From the NCBI GenBank assembly GCA_029982245.1, contig JARRBX010000003.1, forward strand, positions 1 to 35,527: a DNA stretch of 35,527 nucleotides, written 5' to 3'. Numbering within the stretch: position 1 is the first letter of the stretch; every line of letters begins with the position of its first letter. This stretch comes from Candidatus Atribacteria bacterium. Lineage in GTDB: Bacteria; Atribacterota; Atribacteria; Atribacterales; Thermatribacteraceae. This document shows positions 1 through 7,989 of the stretch, in pieces. The position numbers and the translations under genes are program-made. The notes under the pieces are model-generated. The model was given only the letters and a program-made list of their open reading frames with translations, was not told where the DNA came from and made no database searches.

Positions 1-558
1 TTCCAGGGAGGAATTGAAGAACACGAAAGAATGCTAAAACAGCTTGGGGTAGAAACTCATCGGATACGCTATATCCAGGATCTTGATAAAATAGATGCCG
101 TAGTTCTTCCTGGTGGAGAAAGCACCACAATGGGCATTTTTCTACATAATTCTGGGCTTTTAAAACCCCTAAAAGAAGCAGTCGAAAAGGGCATGCCTGT
201 ATTGGCCACTTGCGCAGGCTTGATACTACTTGCTCAAGAAGTTGAAGGATTGAGCTTCGCTTCACTGAAAGTACTCCCAATCAGGGTGCGAAGAAATGCC
301 TATGGAAGACAAAAAGAAAGTTTTACCAGTCAAATTAACCTTTCTTTTGATAAGGCAAAGCCCTTCCTGGGTGTTTTTATCCGAGCTCCCAAAATAGAAA
401 AAACACTCGAGGGTAAAGTAGAGGTACTTTCCCTTTTTGAGGAACAGCCAGTAATGATTCAGTACGGCAAAATAATTGGTTGTGCGTTTCATCCCGAACT
501 TACACCTGATAGCAGGGTGCACAAGTATTTTCTGCAAGTAATCTCCTCAAAGGACTGA
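1..558 (+). CDS. pdxT: Pyridoxal 5'-phosphate synthase glutaminase subunit PdxT (5' end outside window)
   Basis: Class I glutamine amidotransferase subunit of the DXP-independent vitamin B6 pathway. It hydrolyses glutamine and passes ammonia to the PdxS synthase. The frame is open from base 1, reading FQGGIEEHERML, which matches the N-terminal region of PdxT just after the usual ALQG start, so only a few residues are missing. The PGGESTT oxyanion segment, the nucleophile Cys (codon 211-213, in ATCAGL) and the terminal His/Glu pair (codons 490-492 and 496-498, in FHPEL) are all present. pdxS is expected just upstream, outside the window. The ATG at 31 is an internal methionine, not the start. 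Confidence 0.95.
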   Translation, partial: FQGGIEEHERMLKQLGVETHRIRYIQDLDKIDAVVLPGGESTTMGIFLHNSGLLKPLKEAVEKGMPVLATCAGLILLAQEVEGLSFASLKVLPIRVRRNAYGRQKESFTSQINLSFDKAKPFLGVFIRAPKIEKTLEGKVEVLSLFEEQPVMIQYGKIIGCAFHPELTPDSRVHKYFLQVISSKD

Positions 559-584
559 TACGCTTAAATAATTGCTTTTAAAAC

Positions 585-630
585 TTGACAAAAAGGCTCA
601 CCTCCTGTGTTTTTGGGTGAGCCTTTCAAG
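585..630 (-). terminator. Intrinsic terminator, minus strand
   Basis: An 11-bp perfect stem (592-602 pairs with 616-626) is followed on the minus strand by TTTTTGTC. It would end transcription coming from the tRNA-Arg gene. Read on the plus strand it also lies 34 nt after the pdxT stop, but the T tract there is only three bases, so bidirectional use is possible but weaker. Confidence 0.75.
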
Positions 631-728
631 AAGCACGGACTCGGGGTTTTTGTAACAGAAAAACAACCCCTAAAAGAAAGAGGACGTTTGCGCCATCAGG
701 CGGCTTATAAAGCGGGTTTCAGCCTTCC
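631..728. other. Non-coding stretch between terminator and tRNA-Arg
   Basis: No convincing gene. On the minus strand this would be the 3' trailer of the tRNA-Arg transcript. It contains two short imperfect inverted repeats: one at about 645-680 built on GGGGTT/AAACCCC, and a GCCGCC...GGCGC motif near 694-708. A plus-strand open frame at 607-1149 covers it but runs antisense through the tRNA and the lyase gene and is not credible. Confidence 0.4.
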
Positions 729-805
<77 letters not shown>

Positions 806-838
806 ACCAACAACTCTTTACCGTTTTCGCCTCTTTGA

Positions 839-867
839 AATATATTACTATTTATTCGAAAAGTCAA
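839..867 (-). promoter_or_regulatory. Promoter of tRNA-Arg
   Basis: Minus-strand TTGACT (862-867), a 17-bp spacer and TATATT (839-844). Transcription would start about 26 nt before the mature tRNA 5' end. Confidence 0.75.
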
Positions 868-920
868 CAGGTGCCAGGTTCCTGCATAACCCAAAAACAG
901 AGAAAACTACGTCTGGTTCT

Positions 921-1823
921 TCAAATAGAATACCCGGTTTCCTCAAGGACTGCTTTCAGCTTTTCTCGTAGCTTCTCCACTTCGGAAGAAGAAAGAGCTT
1001 GCAAGGGAAAGCGCATAAAGCCACCGCCGAAACCACGCATTGCCAGTGCAGCCTTTAGGGTTGCCAAACTGGCTCCCTCTCCCAACGCTTTAGATATGGC
1101 AATCAACTTACGTTGCAAAATCTGGGCTCTTGTATACTCACGCTTTTGAAAAGCCTGCCAGACATCCAGGAAAGGTTCCGGAAAAACTCCCCCCGGGCCG
1201 GTTACCGAACCATGAGCACCAAAAATCAACACCGAAAGAAAGAGCCGATCGCAGCCCACTATAACTCTAAACTCACCAGGAGAGGAAAGAATATACTCAG
1301 ATATGGTGTTAAAATTGCCGCTTGAATCCTTAATGCCCACTATATTGGGGAATTCCTGCCCCAGGCGGGCAACCGTAGATGCGGAGAGATTGTTCCCAGT
1401 AAGAGAAGGAATGTTATAAAGGTAAAGCGGAAAATCTTCAAACTTGCGGGCTAACGAAGCGTAATAATGGTACAGTTCCTCCTGGGTGTAGGAATAGTAA
1501 AAGGGAGTTACCACACCTGCTCCGTCAGCACCCAGAGAACGAGCATGTTCAATCAACTCACAAGTATCTTCAAAGTTGACAGTGCCACAGTGAGCAACGA
1601 TAGTCATTTTCCCTTCATTCGCAGAAACTATGGTCTCAAGAACCTTTTTCCGCTCTTCCAGAGATAAAATCTGTGCTTCCGCAGTAGTACCACAGGCAAA
1701 AATTCCATGCACTCCCTTGGCAATCAAAAATTTCATATATTCCCTCAGAGCGCCATGGTCAACCCGACCCTGAGCATCAAAGGGTGTCAGGTGGGCAATA
1801 ACAACACCTTCCAGTAACCTCAT
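921..1823 (-). CDS. DapA/NanA-family class I lyase/aldolase
   Basis: A 300-residue (beta/alpha)8 enzyme of the dihydrodipicolinate synthase / N-acetylneuraminate lyase superfamily, which forms a Schiff base with a 2-oxo acid (pyruvate or a 2-keto-3-deoxy sugar acid). Visible motifs are GTTAE (45-49), YNIP with the catalytic Tyr136, and Schiff-base Lys165 in GIKDSSG. Its ATG overlaps the tctA stop (ATGA), so it is translationally coupled to a tripartite tricarboxylate-type transporter. That context favours catabolism of an imported organic acid over lysine synthesis. Candidate activities are a 2-keto-3-deoxy acid aldolase or a related dehydratase. The family is certain; the substrate is not visible. 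Confidence 0.85.
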   Translation of the reverse strand: MRLLEGVVIAHLTPFDAQGRVDHGALREYMKFLIAKGVHGIFACGTTAEAQILSLEERKKVLETIVSANEGKMTIVAHCGTVNFEDTCELIEHARSLGADGAGVVTPFYYSYTQEELYHYYASLARKFEDFPLYLYNIPSLTGNNLSASTVARLGQEFPNIVGIKDSSGNFNTISEYILSSPGEFRVIVGCDRLFLSVLIFGAHGSVTGPGGVFPEPFLDVWQAFQKREYTRAQILQRKLIAISKALGEGASLATLKAALAMRGFGGGFMRFPLQALSSSEVEKLREKLKAVLEETGYSI

Positions 1824-3328
1824 GCCACTCTCTCCTTTCTTTTTCGACGCATGAAGACAGGACCTAAAAGAGCTATAATGGTTCCTACAATAAGGACCAA
1901 AGCTATGGGCCTATTCAGAAAAATGAAGGGACTACCGTGGGAAATAATAAGTGCAGTACGGAAATTGCGCTCCACCATAGGACCAAGAATTAAAGCCAGA
2001 ATAATCGGACCCAAAGGAAATTCGTAACGGCGAAACAGAAAACCCAGAATACCTCCACCAAGCGCCACCCATACGTCAAAAACCCGATTGTTCAGTGAAA
2101 ACGAACCAACTATGGACAAAATAACTATGACCGACCACATGATGGGCTTGGGAAGCAAAATAAACCCTCCCACAAAACGAGAAAAGAAAAAGCCAATTGC
2201 CAAGAATATGAGATTAACAAGCACCATTAGACCAATTACCGTAAAGACGAAATCAGCCCTATCCCGAAACATTGCTGGTCCGGGTTGAACACCATACATG
2301 ATGAAAGAACCAATCAACACTGCAGTGACTGCATCACCAGGTATGCCCAGAGACATCATGGTGGTAAGGGCACCACCCAGGCAAGCATTGTTTGCAGCAC
2401 AGGTTGCTGCCAAACCTTCGATTGAACCCTTACCAAATTCCTCCTTACGACGGGACACTCTCCGTGAAAACTCCCAACCCAAAAGCGAAGCAATGTCAGC
2501 CCCCGAACCCGGGATAGCGCCAATAATAACTCCTGTAAGGCTCCCAACCAACGTTGCGGGAAGAGTCCGGATAAATTCGCCTGCGGTAACCAACATTCTT
2601 CCCAGCTTTTTACCAACCAAATACCCTATCTGGGTTTCTGCGTTGCTACCACTCTCAATACCAGTAAACACTTGATAAAACACTTCACCCAGACCGAAAA
2701 TACCAATCATCAAGGGGATAAAGGATATACCACCCAGGAGTTCGGTTGAGCCAAAGCTAAAGCGGGGAGTGGCCAGCATGGGGTCAAGCCCTACCATAGC
2801 CAAAGCAAGACCAATAAAACCGGCAATTAACCCCTTCACAATAGAAGTTCCAGAAACAGCAACCATCATACTCAAACCGAAAAGACCGAGCGCAAAATAT
2901 TCTGGAGGTCCAAAAGAAAGCGCAAAGCGGGCCAGGGGGAAAGCTGCCAGAATAAACACCAGAGAACCAAATAACCCTCCGATCGCTGAGTAGAGCACGT
3001 TAATTCCCAGCGCTAAGCCCGCTTTTCCCTGCTGCACCAGAGGATAGCCATCAAAAGTAGAAGCGATAGAAGCCGGGGTACCCGGTATGTTAATCAATAT
3101 CGCTGATATACCACCTGAAAAAATGGCAGAATTCCACACTCCAACTAGTACCGCAAGACCGCTCTGATACGGTAACCAGAAAGTCAACGGAGTAAGAATA
3201 GCTACAGCCATAGTAGCTGTGAGACCTGGCAAGGTCCCAACAATCAGCCCAAGCAATACCCCTACCACAAGGTATAAAAACACATCAGGTTGTAATATTT
3301 GCACCAAAGCCATTAGCATGTCATTCAT
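1820..3328 (-). CDS. tctA: Tripartite tricarboxylate transporter large permease TctA
   Basis: A 502-residue polytopic membrane protein and main transport subunit of a TTT-family secondary transporter driven by a periplasmic binding protein. The family signature GTLPGLTAT (31-39) follows the first membrane segment. About 11-12 hydrophobic segments and the NIPGTPAS and AIPGSGADIAS glycine/proline motifs are visible. The ATG at 3328 follows a GGGAGAG site at 5-nt spacing. It lies 27 nt downstream of tctB and overlaps the DapA-family gene by 4 nt. The length is normal for the family. The carried organic acid cannot be read from sequence. Confidence 0.93.
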   Translation of the reverse strand: MNDMLMALVQILQPDVFLYLVVGVLLGLIVGTLPGLTATMAVAILTPLTFWLPYQSGLAVLVGVWNSAIFSGGISAILINIPGTPASIASTFDGYPLVQQGKAGLALGINVLYSAIGGLFGSLVFILAAFPLARFALSFGPPEYFALGLFGLSMMVAVSGTSIVKGLIAGFIGLALAMVGLDPMLATPRFSFGSTELLGGISFIPLMIGIFGLGEVFYQVFTGIESGSNAETQIGYLVGKKLGRMLVTAGEFIRTLPATLVGSLTGVIIGAIPGSGADIASLLGWEFSRRVSRRKEEFGKGSIEGLAATCAANNACLGGALTTMMSLGIPGDAVTAVLIGSFIMYGVQPGPAMFRDRADFVFTVIGLMVLVNLIFLAIGFFFSRFVGGFILLPKPIMWSVIVILSIVGSFSLNNRVFDVWVALGGGILGFLFRRYEFPLGPIILALILGPMVERNFRTALIISHGSPFIFLNRPIALVLIVGTIIALLGPVFMRRKRKERVA

Positions 3329-3355
3329 GGCTACTCTCCCACAATTATTGAGATG

Positions 3356-3784
3356 TCAGAAAAACCTAACCCGGAAAGCTTGAGTGAAGAGAAAGTAAAC
3401 TCCAACCGAAATTAACCCTGAAGACAGCAATGAAAAAAGCGGCTTCAGCTTCATAACATATTGAATAAAGAAAAGATAGAGTAAAGTGTTCACCAAAAAG
3501 GAGCCTCGCCCCCACAAAAGCAGGTAAACCACAGTAGCTGCAATCAAAAGCAAGAGCCGAAACGCTGATGGTAAATTCACAGGAGATTTCTCTTCGTGCT
3601 TTCTCTTTTTCAGACCCTGAAAGAACAGCAAACTACCCAGAATAACCAGACCAAAAGCCACAATGCGAGGAAAAAGAGCCGGGTCCAAAGCATAACTCAA
3701 AACGCCTCTGGGGAGCAAAGCGGCTCCCCAGAAGATGAAAATTCCCAAAGCAACTGTAGCGAGACCAAAAATTAAATCAGCCAC
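3356..3784 (-). CDS. tctB: Tripartite tricarboxylate transporter small permease TctB
   Basis: A 142-residue protein with four hydrophobic segments and a charged KKRKHEEK linker between the second and third, the layout of the small TTT membrane subunit. The GTG at 3784 gives a start directly in the first membrane helix (ADLIFGLATVALGIFIFW), as is usual for TctB, although no strong Shine-Dalgarno is visible. It sits between tctC (19 nt upstream) and tctA (27 nt downstream). TctB sequences are poorly conserved, so the call rests on topology and position together. Confidence 0.88.
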   Translation of the reverse strand: MADLIFGLATVALGIFIFWGAALLPRGVLSYALDPALFPRIVAFGLVILGSLLFFQGLKKRKHEEKSPVNLPSAFRLLLLIAATVVYLLLWGRGSFLVNTLLYLFFIQYVMKLKPLFSLLSSGLISVGVYFLFTQAFRVRFF

Positions 3785-3803
3785 GTCAGTGTTTTAATCT
3801 CGG

Positions 3804-4778
3804 CTATTTTTCAGATTTACCCATTGCCCGGGGTATGAGCTCCATATACATCTCGTACTGCTGTTTGGCAAACTCTGCAAAAGAGGGACCGTCGAGATAG
3901 GCAAGCTGAATACCTCGCTCTTTCATAACTCTGGTGAAGGTCTCTGAGTTGAAAGCCTTGTAAAAAGCATCTGCGATTTTATCGTACACCTCTTTGGGAG
4001 TACCTTTTGGCAAAGCAAATCCACCCCAGGCCATTACGTTGATATCGTAACCCAGTTCTTTAGCCGTAGGCACATCGGGGAAAAGCTCGGTACGGGAGTC
4101 TCCCAGAACAGCGAGCATGCGCAAATCGCCTGATTGCACTCCTGAGAGCACTTCTGATGGACTGCAGGTTACCGCATGGATATGCCCTCCCAGAAGAGCA
4201 GCAACGCTGGGAGCCGCGCCATCAAAAGGAACAAAGGTGAATTTAACACCCAGCGCTTCCTCAAGAGCCAGACCAGCAATATGCCAGATAGAACCCGTGC
4301 CGGAAGTCCCAACCAGTATCTCGCCCGGATGTTCCTTGGCGTAGGCAACAAATTCCTCGAAGGTTTTATAAGGTGCGTCGGAACGGACCGTTAAAGCTGC
4401 AGGAACAATGTTAGTTCTCATTATAAGGTCAAAATCATCAGGCGAAATGTCAGCATAACCCAGAGCCTTTACCATGGAAAGCTCCACAGGCACATACCCA
4501 ATTGTGTACCCGTCAGGCTTACTTTCTTTCAACTTTCCCATAGCAATGGCCCCCGAAGCACCGGTAATGTTAGTGGCAGTAATAGGCACGCCTAAAAATT
4601 CCTGAGCCGCAGCAGCCATAGCTCTCCCTACGGCGTCAGAAACGCCTCCCGGTGCAGCCTGAATGATCAGGAGTATTTCTTTCTCCGGAAAGTCAGCACT
4701 GGCAACACCAGTCAGAAATACAAAAGAAAAAAGAACCAAAACCAGTACCCCAACCACAAAAACCCTACTTTTTCGCAT
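3804..4778 (-). CDS. tctC: Tripartite tricarboxylate transporter substrate-binding protein TctC
   Basis: A 324-residue extracytoplasmic solute receptor (Bug/TctC family) that delivers a carboxylate to TctAB. It has an N-terminal basic MRKSR, a hydrophobic core and an ASA|D signal-peptidase I site near residues 28/29. The mature part shows family motifs: an APGGVSDAVGR phosphate/carboxylate loop near 42-52 and GTSGTGSIWHIA near the interdomain cleft. The ATG at 4778 is preceded by GAGGGGGG. It is first in the operon, with a promoter at 4822-4850, as usual for the subunit needed in excess. Confidence 0.94.
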   Translation of the reverse strand: MRKSRVFVVGVLVLVLFSFVFLTGVASADFPEKEILLIIQAAPGGVSDAVGRAMAAAAQEFLGVPITATNITGASGAIAMGKLKESKPDGYTIGYVPVELSMVKALGYADISPDDFDLIMRTNIVPAALTVRSDAPYKTFEEFVAYAKEHPGEILVGTSGTGSIWHIAGLALEEALGVKFTFVPFDGAAPSVAALLGGHIHAVTCSPSEVLSGVQSGDLRMLAVLGDSRTELFPDVPTAKELGYDINVMAWGGFALPKGTPKEVYDKIADAFYKAFNSETFTRVMKERGIQLAYLDGPSFAEFAKQQYEMYMELIPRAMGKSEK

Positions 4779-4821
4779 AGCTGGTTACCCCCCTCATAAA
4801 GGTTGAATAGCTTACTTTTCA

Positions 4822-4850
4822 ATTGTAACAGAACAATTTTCACTAAACAA
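4822..4850 (-). promoter_or_regulatory. Promoter of the tctCBA-lyase operon
   Basis: Minus-strand TTGTTT (4845-4850), a 17-bp spacer and TACAAT (4822-4827), giving a leader of roughly 35-40 nt before tctC. No operator palindrome is obvious. Confidence 0.6.
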
Positions 4851-4917
4851 CATAAACCATTAGTTTTTCAGCTTTATCTACGCCTTTATAGAACCAAAAT
4901 CACCTACCCGGCTCAAT

Positions 4918-4946
4918 TTGACAAATCTCCAAACTTCCTTTACAAT
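4918..4946 (+). promoter_or_regulatory. Promoter of the FMN riboswitch/ribU transcript
   Basis: A perfect TTGACA (4918-4923), a 17-bp spacer and TACAAT (4941-4946). Transcription would begin about 30 nt upstream of the riboswitch P1 stem. Confidence 0.75.
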
Positions 4947-4983
4947 CATCTCGGTTTTTCTAAAAAAACAAATACTAAAAAAG

Positions 4984-5124
4984 CTTCTTCAGGGCAGGGT
5001 GAGGGCAGAAGTCCGATTCCCGACCGGCGGTGAGAGGTGGAAAGCCTCAAGCCCGCGAGCCCCAAAGAGGGGTTGATCCGGTGCAAATCCGGGGCCGACG
5101 GTAAAGTCCGGATGGGAGAAGAAG
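4984..5124 (+). ncRNA. FMN riboswitch (RFN element)
   Basis: All conserved RFN blocks are present: the AGGGCAGGGTGA opening, TTCCCGACCGGCGGT, the GCCCGCGAGCC segment, GATCCGGTGCAAATCCGGGGCCGACGG in pieces, and the closing AGTCCGGATGGGAGAAGAA. P1 pairs CTTCTTC (4984-4990) with GAAGAAG (5118-5124). It is followed directly by an intrinsic terminator, so FMN binding should cause premature termination before ribU. This fits the gene's role as a riboflavin importer. Confidence 0.97.
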
Positions 5125-5134
5125 CGAAGCCCAC

Positions 5135-5164
5135 AAGCCCTGAAAAAACTTTCAGGGCTTTTTT
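5135..5164 (+). terminator. Riboswitch expression-platform terminator
   Basis: A 9-bp stem (5135-5143 with 5152-5160) with an 8-nt A-rich loop and a T run at 5159-5164. It lies 11 nt after the FMN aptamer and 35 nt before the ribU start, the expected arrangement for transcriptional attenuation. Confidence 0.9.
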
Positions 5165-5198
5165 GCCTCCTGAAGAAGCAAAAAGGGAGGTAAAAACC

Positions 5199-5774
5199 TT
5201 GAAAAAGCTGGTTTACGGCGCTGCTTTAAGCGGACTCTCTCTGGTTATCAGTCTTTTAATTCACTTTCCCATTATCCCCCAGGCTCCCTTTTTGCTCTAC
5301 GACCCTGGTGACGTCCCAGTGTTAATAGCCGGCTTTAAGTTTGGAGCACCACTGGGAATAATGGTTACTGCTATTGTTGCCGTGCTCTTTGGACTCATCA
5401 CCGGCGAGGGCGGACCCTGGGGTATCCTGATGCACTTTCTGGCAACAGGAACCTATGTGCTGGTAGCAAGCCTCATCTATTCCAAAAACCGAACCAGACA
5501 GGGCGCCCTGCTCGGGCTGATTGTAGCCCCCCTTTTCATGACCGGGGTAATGGTACTTGCCAATTTGGTGGTAACTCCCATATATCTTGGTGTAGAAAGG
5601 AATGTTGTGGTTGGAATGCTTCTTCCTGCCATCATACCTTTCAACTTACTAAAAGGAACCATCAACGGCGCACTCACTTTCCTCTTATACAAGAAGGTGA
5701 GTCACATTTTGGAAGAGCCCGCAAAAGCTAAAAAAGTGGCTGTTAGCGCTCAGGAAAACGGTCCTTCTTACTAA
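5199..5774 (+). CDS. ribU: ECF transporter riboflavin-binding S component RibU
   Basis: A 191-residue integral membrane S component that binds riboflavin and works with an ECF energising module (EcfA, EcfA', EcfT) not found in this window. About six hydrophobic segments are visible. The N-terminal AALSGLSLVISLL is consistent with the helix that contacts EcfT, and YDPGDVPVLIAGFKFGAPLG is characteristic of RibU. I take the TTG at 5199 as the start: it has GGGAGG 8 nt upstream and lies after the terminator, whereas longer in-frame starts fall inside the riboswitch. Control by the FMN riboswitch independently supports the substrate. The 3' end overlaps ogt by 32 nt in convergent orientation. Confidence 0.93.
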   Translation: MKKLVYGAALSGLSLVISLLIHFPIIPQAPFLLYDPGDVPVLIAGFKFGAPLGIMVTAIVAVLFGLITGEGGPWGILMHFLATGTYVLVASLIYSKNRTRQGALLGLIVAPLFMTGVMVLANLVVTPIYLGVERNVVVGMLLPAIIPFNLLKGTINGALTFLLYKKVSHILEEPAKAKKVAVSAQENGPSY

Positions 5775-6291
5775 TTTCCAGAGAAAGCAGGAGGATTTTC
5801 CAGCGCAAACCGTAGCTGGAAAATCCTCCTAAACCTCTTTTGCCCACCACTCGATGGCAGGGCAGGAGAACAGGAAAAGGGTTTTTGCTCAGTGCTAAAC
5901 CCACTGCCCTCTGTGCCTGAGGCTTACCAACTCTCTGAGCCAGCTCCTGGTAAGTAATGACCTCACCCCAAGGGATAGTTTGGAGTTCCCAAAGAACGCT
6001 CCTTACAAAAGGAGTAAAGCGTTCAATATAAAAATTGAAAGCAGGCATAAAATCGGGCAGAGGATTCGCAAAATAGGCTTCTAAAAATTCCTCAGCTTCT
6101 CCCCGACCAGTATTCAAAAAAAGTTTTTTGCCCTGACAAAAGGGGTCTTGCTTCAAAAAGGAAAGCAGATATTCTTCCTTCAACCAGGCAGGAAGAACCA
6201 CGCGCAAAAGAGCATCACCATAGTACGCCGTAAGGCCTGTCCCCCAAGGCGTATCATAAAAACGATAATAAACACAATTCCGAGCTAACAC
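5743..6291 (-). CDS. ogt: Methylated-DNA--protein-cysteine S-methyltransferase
   Basis: A 182-residue suicide repair protein that takes the methyl group from O6-methylguanine onto its own cysteine. The acceptor Cys145 sits in the invariant PCHRVVG (144-150). The preceding winged-helix recognition segment (IPWGEVITYQELAQRVG, about 107-122) with the Gln/Arg finger region QRAVG and the C-terminal GGFSSYG...WKILLL are present. It begins with a GTG overlapping the rpe-like stop by 7 nt, so it is the last gene of that minus operon. Its last 32 nt overlap ribU, and a 16-bp perfect inverted repeat lies within its C-terminal codons. Confidence 0.94.
   Translation of the reverse strand: MLARNCVYYRFYDTPWGTGLTAYYGDALLRVVLPAWLKEEYLLSFLKQDPFCQGKKLFLNTGRGEAEEFLEAYFANPLPDFMPAFNFYIERFTPFVRSVLWELQTIPWGEVITYQELAQRVGKPQAQRAVGLALSKNPFPVLLPCHRVVGKRGLGGFSSYGLRWKILLLSLEISKKDRFPER
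5789..5830 (+). terminator. Perfect 16-bp hairpin inside ogt, likely terminator of ribU
   Basis: Arms 5789-5804 and 5815-5830 are exact reverse complements with a 10-nt loop. It begins 14 nt after the ribU stop. No long T tract follows on the plus strand (AAACCTCTTTT), so termination may be inefficient or aided by other factors. On the minus strand the same bases encode the ogt segment GGFSSYGLRWKILL. Confidence 0.5.
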
Positions 6292-6953
6292 CGCTCACAA
6301 AACTCCCTGAAGCGGAGAGCAGCAACCTTTACATCTTCTTTACCAGAAAAAATGCTGGAAGTACCGGCAACAAAAACGTTGGCACCTGCTCTTTTAAGCA
6401 GGGGAACCGTTTTTTCGCCAATACCTCCGTCCACTTCAATGTCCAGCTGCCTATTTTTTTCAACCAGCATTTTGCGGACTACTTCAACCTTGGTTACTGC
6501 TTCGGGAATAAACCGCTGACCCACAAAACCTGGATCCACAGTCATAACCAGCACTAAATCAAGATAGGGCAAAAAGTATTCCAGCACAGAAGGAGGCGTG
6601 GCAGGTGAAAGAGCCACTCCTGCTTTTTTCTGGTACTTTTTGATGAGGTCAATCAGGTGATAAACTCGGGTCGTGGTCTCCACGTGAAAAGTGATGATGT
6701 CAGCCCCCAGTTCCGCAAAAAGAGGTATGAAACGCTCTGGATCCTGCACCATCAGGTGGACATCAAAAAGCAGGTGTGTTTGGGGACGAAGCTTGCGCAT
6801 TAAATTAGTGCCAATAGCAAAATTGGGCACGAAATGCCCGTCCATAATGTCTATGTGGAGCATGTCCACTCCACCTTCCTCCAGCTTCCTCACTTCGGAA
6901 AGCAAGTGCAAATAATCAGCGCAGTCTAACGAAGCAGAGATTTTAATCGACAA
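6285..6953 (-). CDS. rpe: Ribulose-phosphate 3-epimerase family protein
   Basis: A 222-residue TIM barrel that interconverts D-ribulose 5-P and D-xylulose 5-P, or a close relative acting on another ketose phosphate such as allulose 6-P. Motifs seen are ISASLDCADY (Ser near residue 7), HIDIMDGHFVPN (metal His and Asp), VHLMVQDPE, MTVDPGFVGQ (second metal Asp) and EVDGGIG. I chose the TTG at 6953: it has GGGGGA at 8-nt spacing and matches the usual N-terminus. A longer TTG at 6983 is possible. It overlaps the upstream dehydrogenase by 11 nt. Being co-transcribed with two polyol-type dehydrogenases suggests sugar or polyol catabolism rather than only the pentose cycle. Confidence 0.88.
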   Translation of the reverse strand: MSIKISASLDCADYLHLLSEVRKLEEGGVDMLHIDIMDGHFVPNFAIGTNLMRKLRPQTHLLFDVHLMVQDPERFIPLFAELGADIITFHVETTTRVYHLIDLIKKYQKKAGVALSPATPPSVLEYFLPYLDLVLVMTVDPGFVGQRFIPEAVTKVEVVRKMLVEKNRQLDIEVDGGIGEKTVPLLKRAGANVFVAGTSSIFSGKEDVKVAALRFREFCERC

Positions 6954-7989
6954 CGGAAATTCCCCCTTCAGCCCAAGGAGCAATAATTACCTTGGAGTAA
7001 AAAACCTCTTTGCGAAGCATGGCTTCCAAAAAACCGGGAGCCTCGTGAAGAGGTAAAAGATGCGAAATCACTTTTCTAAGAGTTCCTCTTTCCGCTTTCG
7101 CCAGCCGCAAAACCCGTTCCCAGTCAGAATCAAAAGCAGTAAAATGGGAGTTCCAGCTACCCAAAAGCGTTAATTCCTTGCGAAGAATGAGACTAAAATG
7201 TTTAGGGGTAATGGTAAATTCTTTTTCCTGGTTACCCAGCAAAACCAGAGTACCTCTTTTCTGCACCCGGAAAAGGGATTGTAAAAAGGCAGAAGAGTTC
7301 CCCGAAGCCTCAAAGACTTTCTCAAAGAGCAGGCCCTCTTCTTCATTGGGTGACATTATCACATCAAATGCAAAACGCTTTGCAAAATCCCGACGCCGGG
7401 GGTCAACCTCAAAACCAGCCACCAAAGATGCACCGCTCAATCGAGCCCAATAGTCAGTTAAAAGGCCAATAGGACCAAGACCAAATATAGCTACTCGGTC
7501 ACCTGGGGATATCAAAGCACGGCGGACGGCGTGCAAGGTTACTGCAGCCGGCTCGGTAAGCGCACCTTCTTCAAAGGAAACTTCGTCCGGCAAAGCAACC
7601 AGATTGTGAACCGGGGCGACTACATACTCTGCAAAAGCCCCGTTCCTGCGAGAACCCAGGTAATCATAGGCATCACAGAGTTCGAAATACCCAGATTCAC
7701 AAAACGCACACTTGCGACAGGGAATAAGCGGATAAACAGTAACCTTCTCCCCAACCCATTTTTCGCCAAGGTCGCATCCCGCTTTCACCACTTCTCCCGC
7801 AAACTCGTGTCCCGGGACAAGTGGGTAAAAATAGGCAAGGTCACCAAAAATCCTTGGTAAGTCTGAACCACAAATACCACAGGCCCATACCTTAACCAGC
7901 ACTTCACCCTTACCAGGCTGCGGTAAGGGTACTTCTTCCAGAACCAGCTGCCCTTTGCTTTTGAGAACCAGCGCTCTCATCGTATTCAC
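6943..7989 (-). CDS. Zinc-dependent medium-chain alcohol dehydrogenase (polyol/sugar-phosphate type)
   Basis: A 348-residue MDR dehydrogenase. The catalytic zinc set is Cys40 in GICGSD, His61-Glu62 in GHEFAGEV and the acidic residue in TEPAAV (146). Structural zinc cysteines are 91, 94, 97 and 105. The nucleotide-binding loop is GLGPIG (170-175). The FYPLVPGHEF and NLVALPDEV segments resemble galactitol-1-phosphate 5-dehydrogenase/sorbitol dehydrogenase relatives, but the substrate cannot be assigned. The start is a GTG overlapping the previous stop (GTGA); the ATG at 7980 is an alternative. Middle gene of dehydrogenase-dehydrogenase-epimerase-ogt. Confidence 0.87.
   Translation of the reverse strand: MNTMRALVLKSKGQLVLEEVPLPQPGKGEVLVKVWACGICGSDLPRIFGDLAYFYPLVPGHEFAGEVVKAGCDLGEKWVGEKVTVYPLIPCRKCAFCESGYFELCDAYDYLGSRRNGAFAEYVVAPVHNLVALPDEVSFEEGALTEPAAVTLHAVRRALISPGDRVAIFGLGPIGLLTDYWARLSGASLVAGFEVDPRRRDFAKRFAFDVIMSPNEEEGLLFEKVFEASGNSSAFLQSLFRVQKRGTLVLLGNQEKEFTITPKHFSLILRKELTLLGSWNSHFTAFDSDWERVLRLAKAERGTLRKVISHLLPLHEAPGFLEAMLRKEVFYSKVIIAPWAEGGISVVD

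Noticed and set aside
5037-5198. Longer N-terminus for ribU
   Set aside because: It would be translated from within the FMN aptamer and terminator; a better TTG with GGGAGG exists at 5199.
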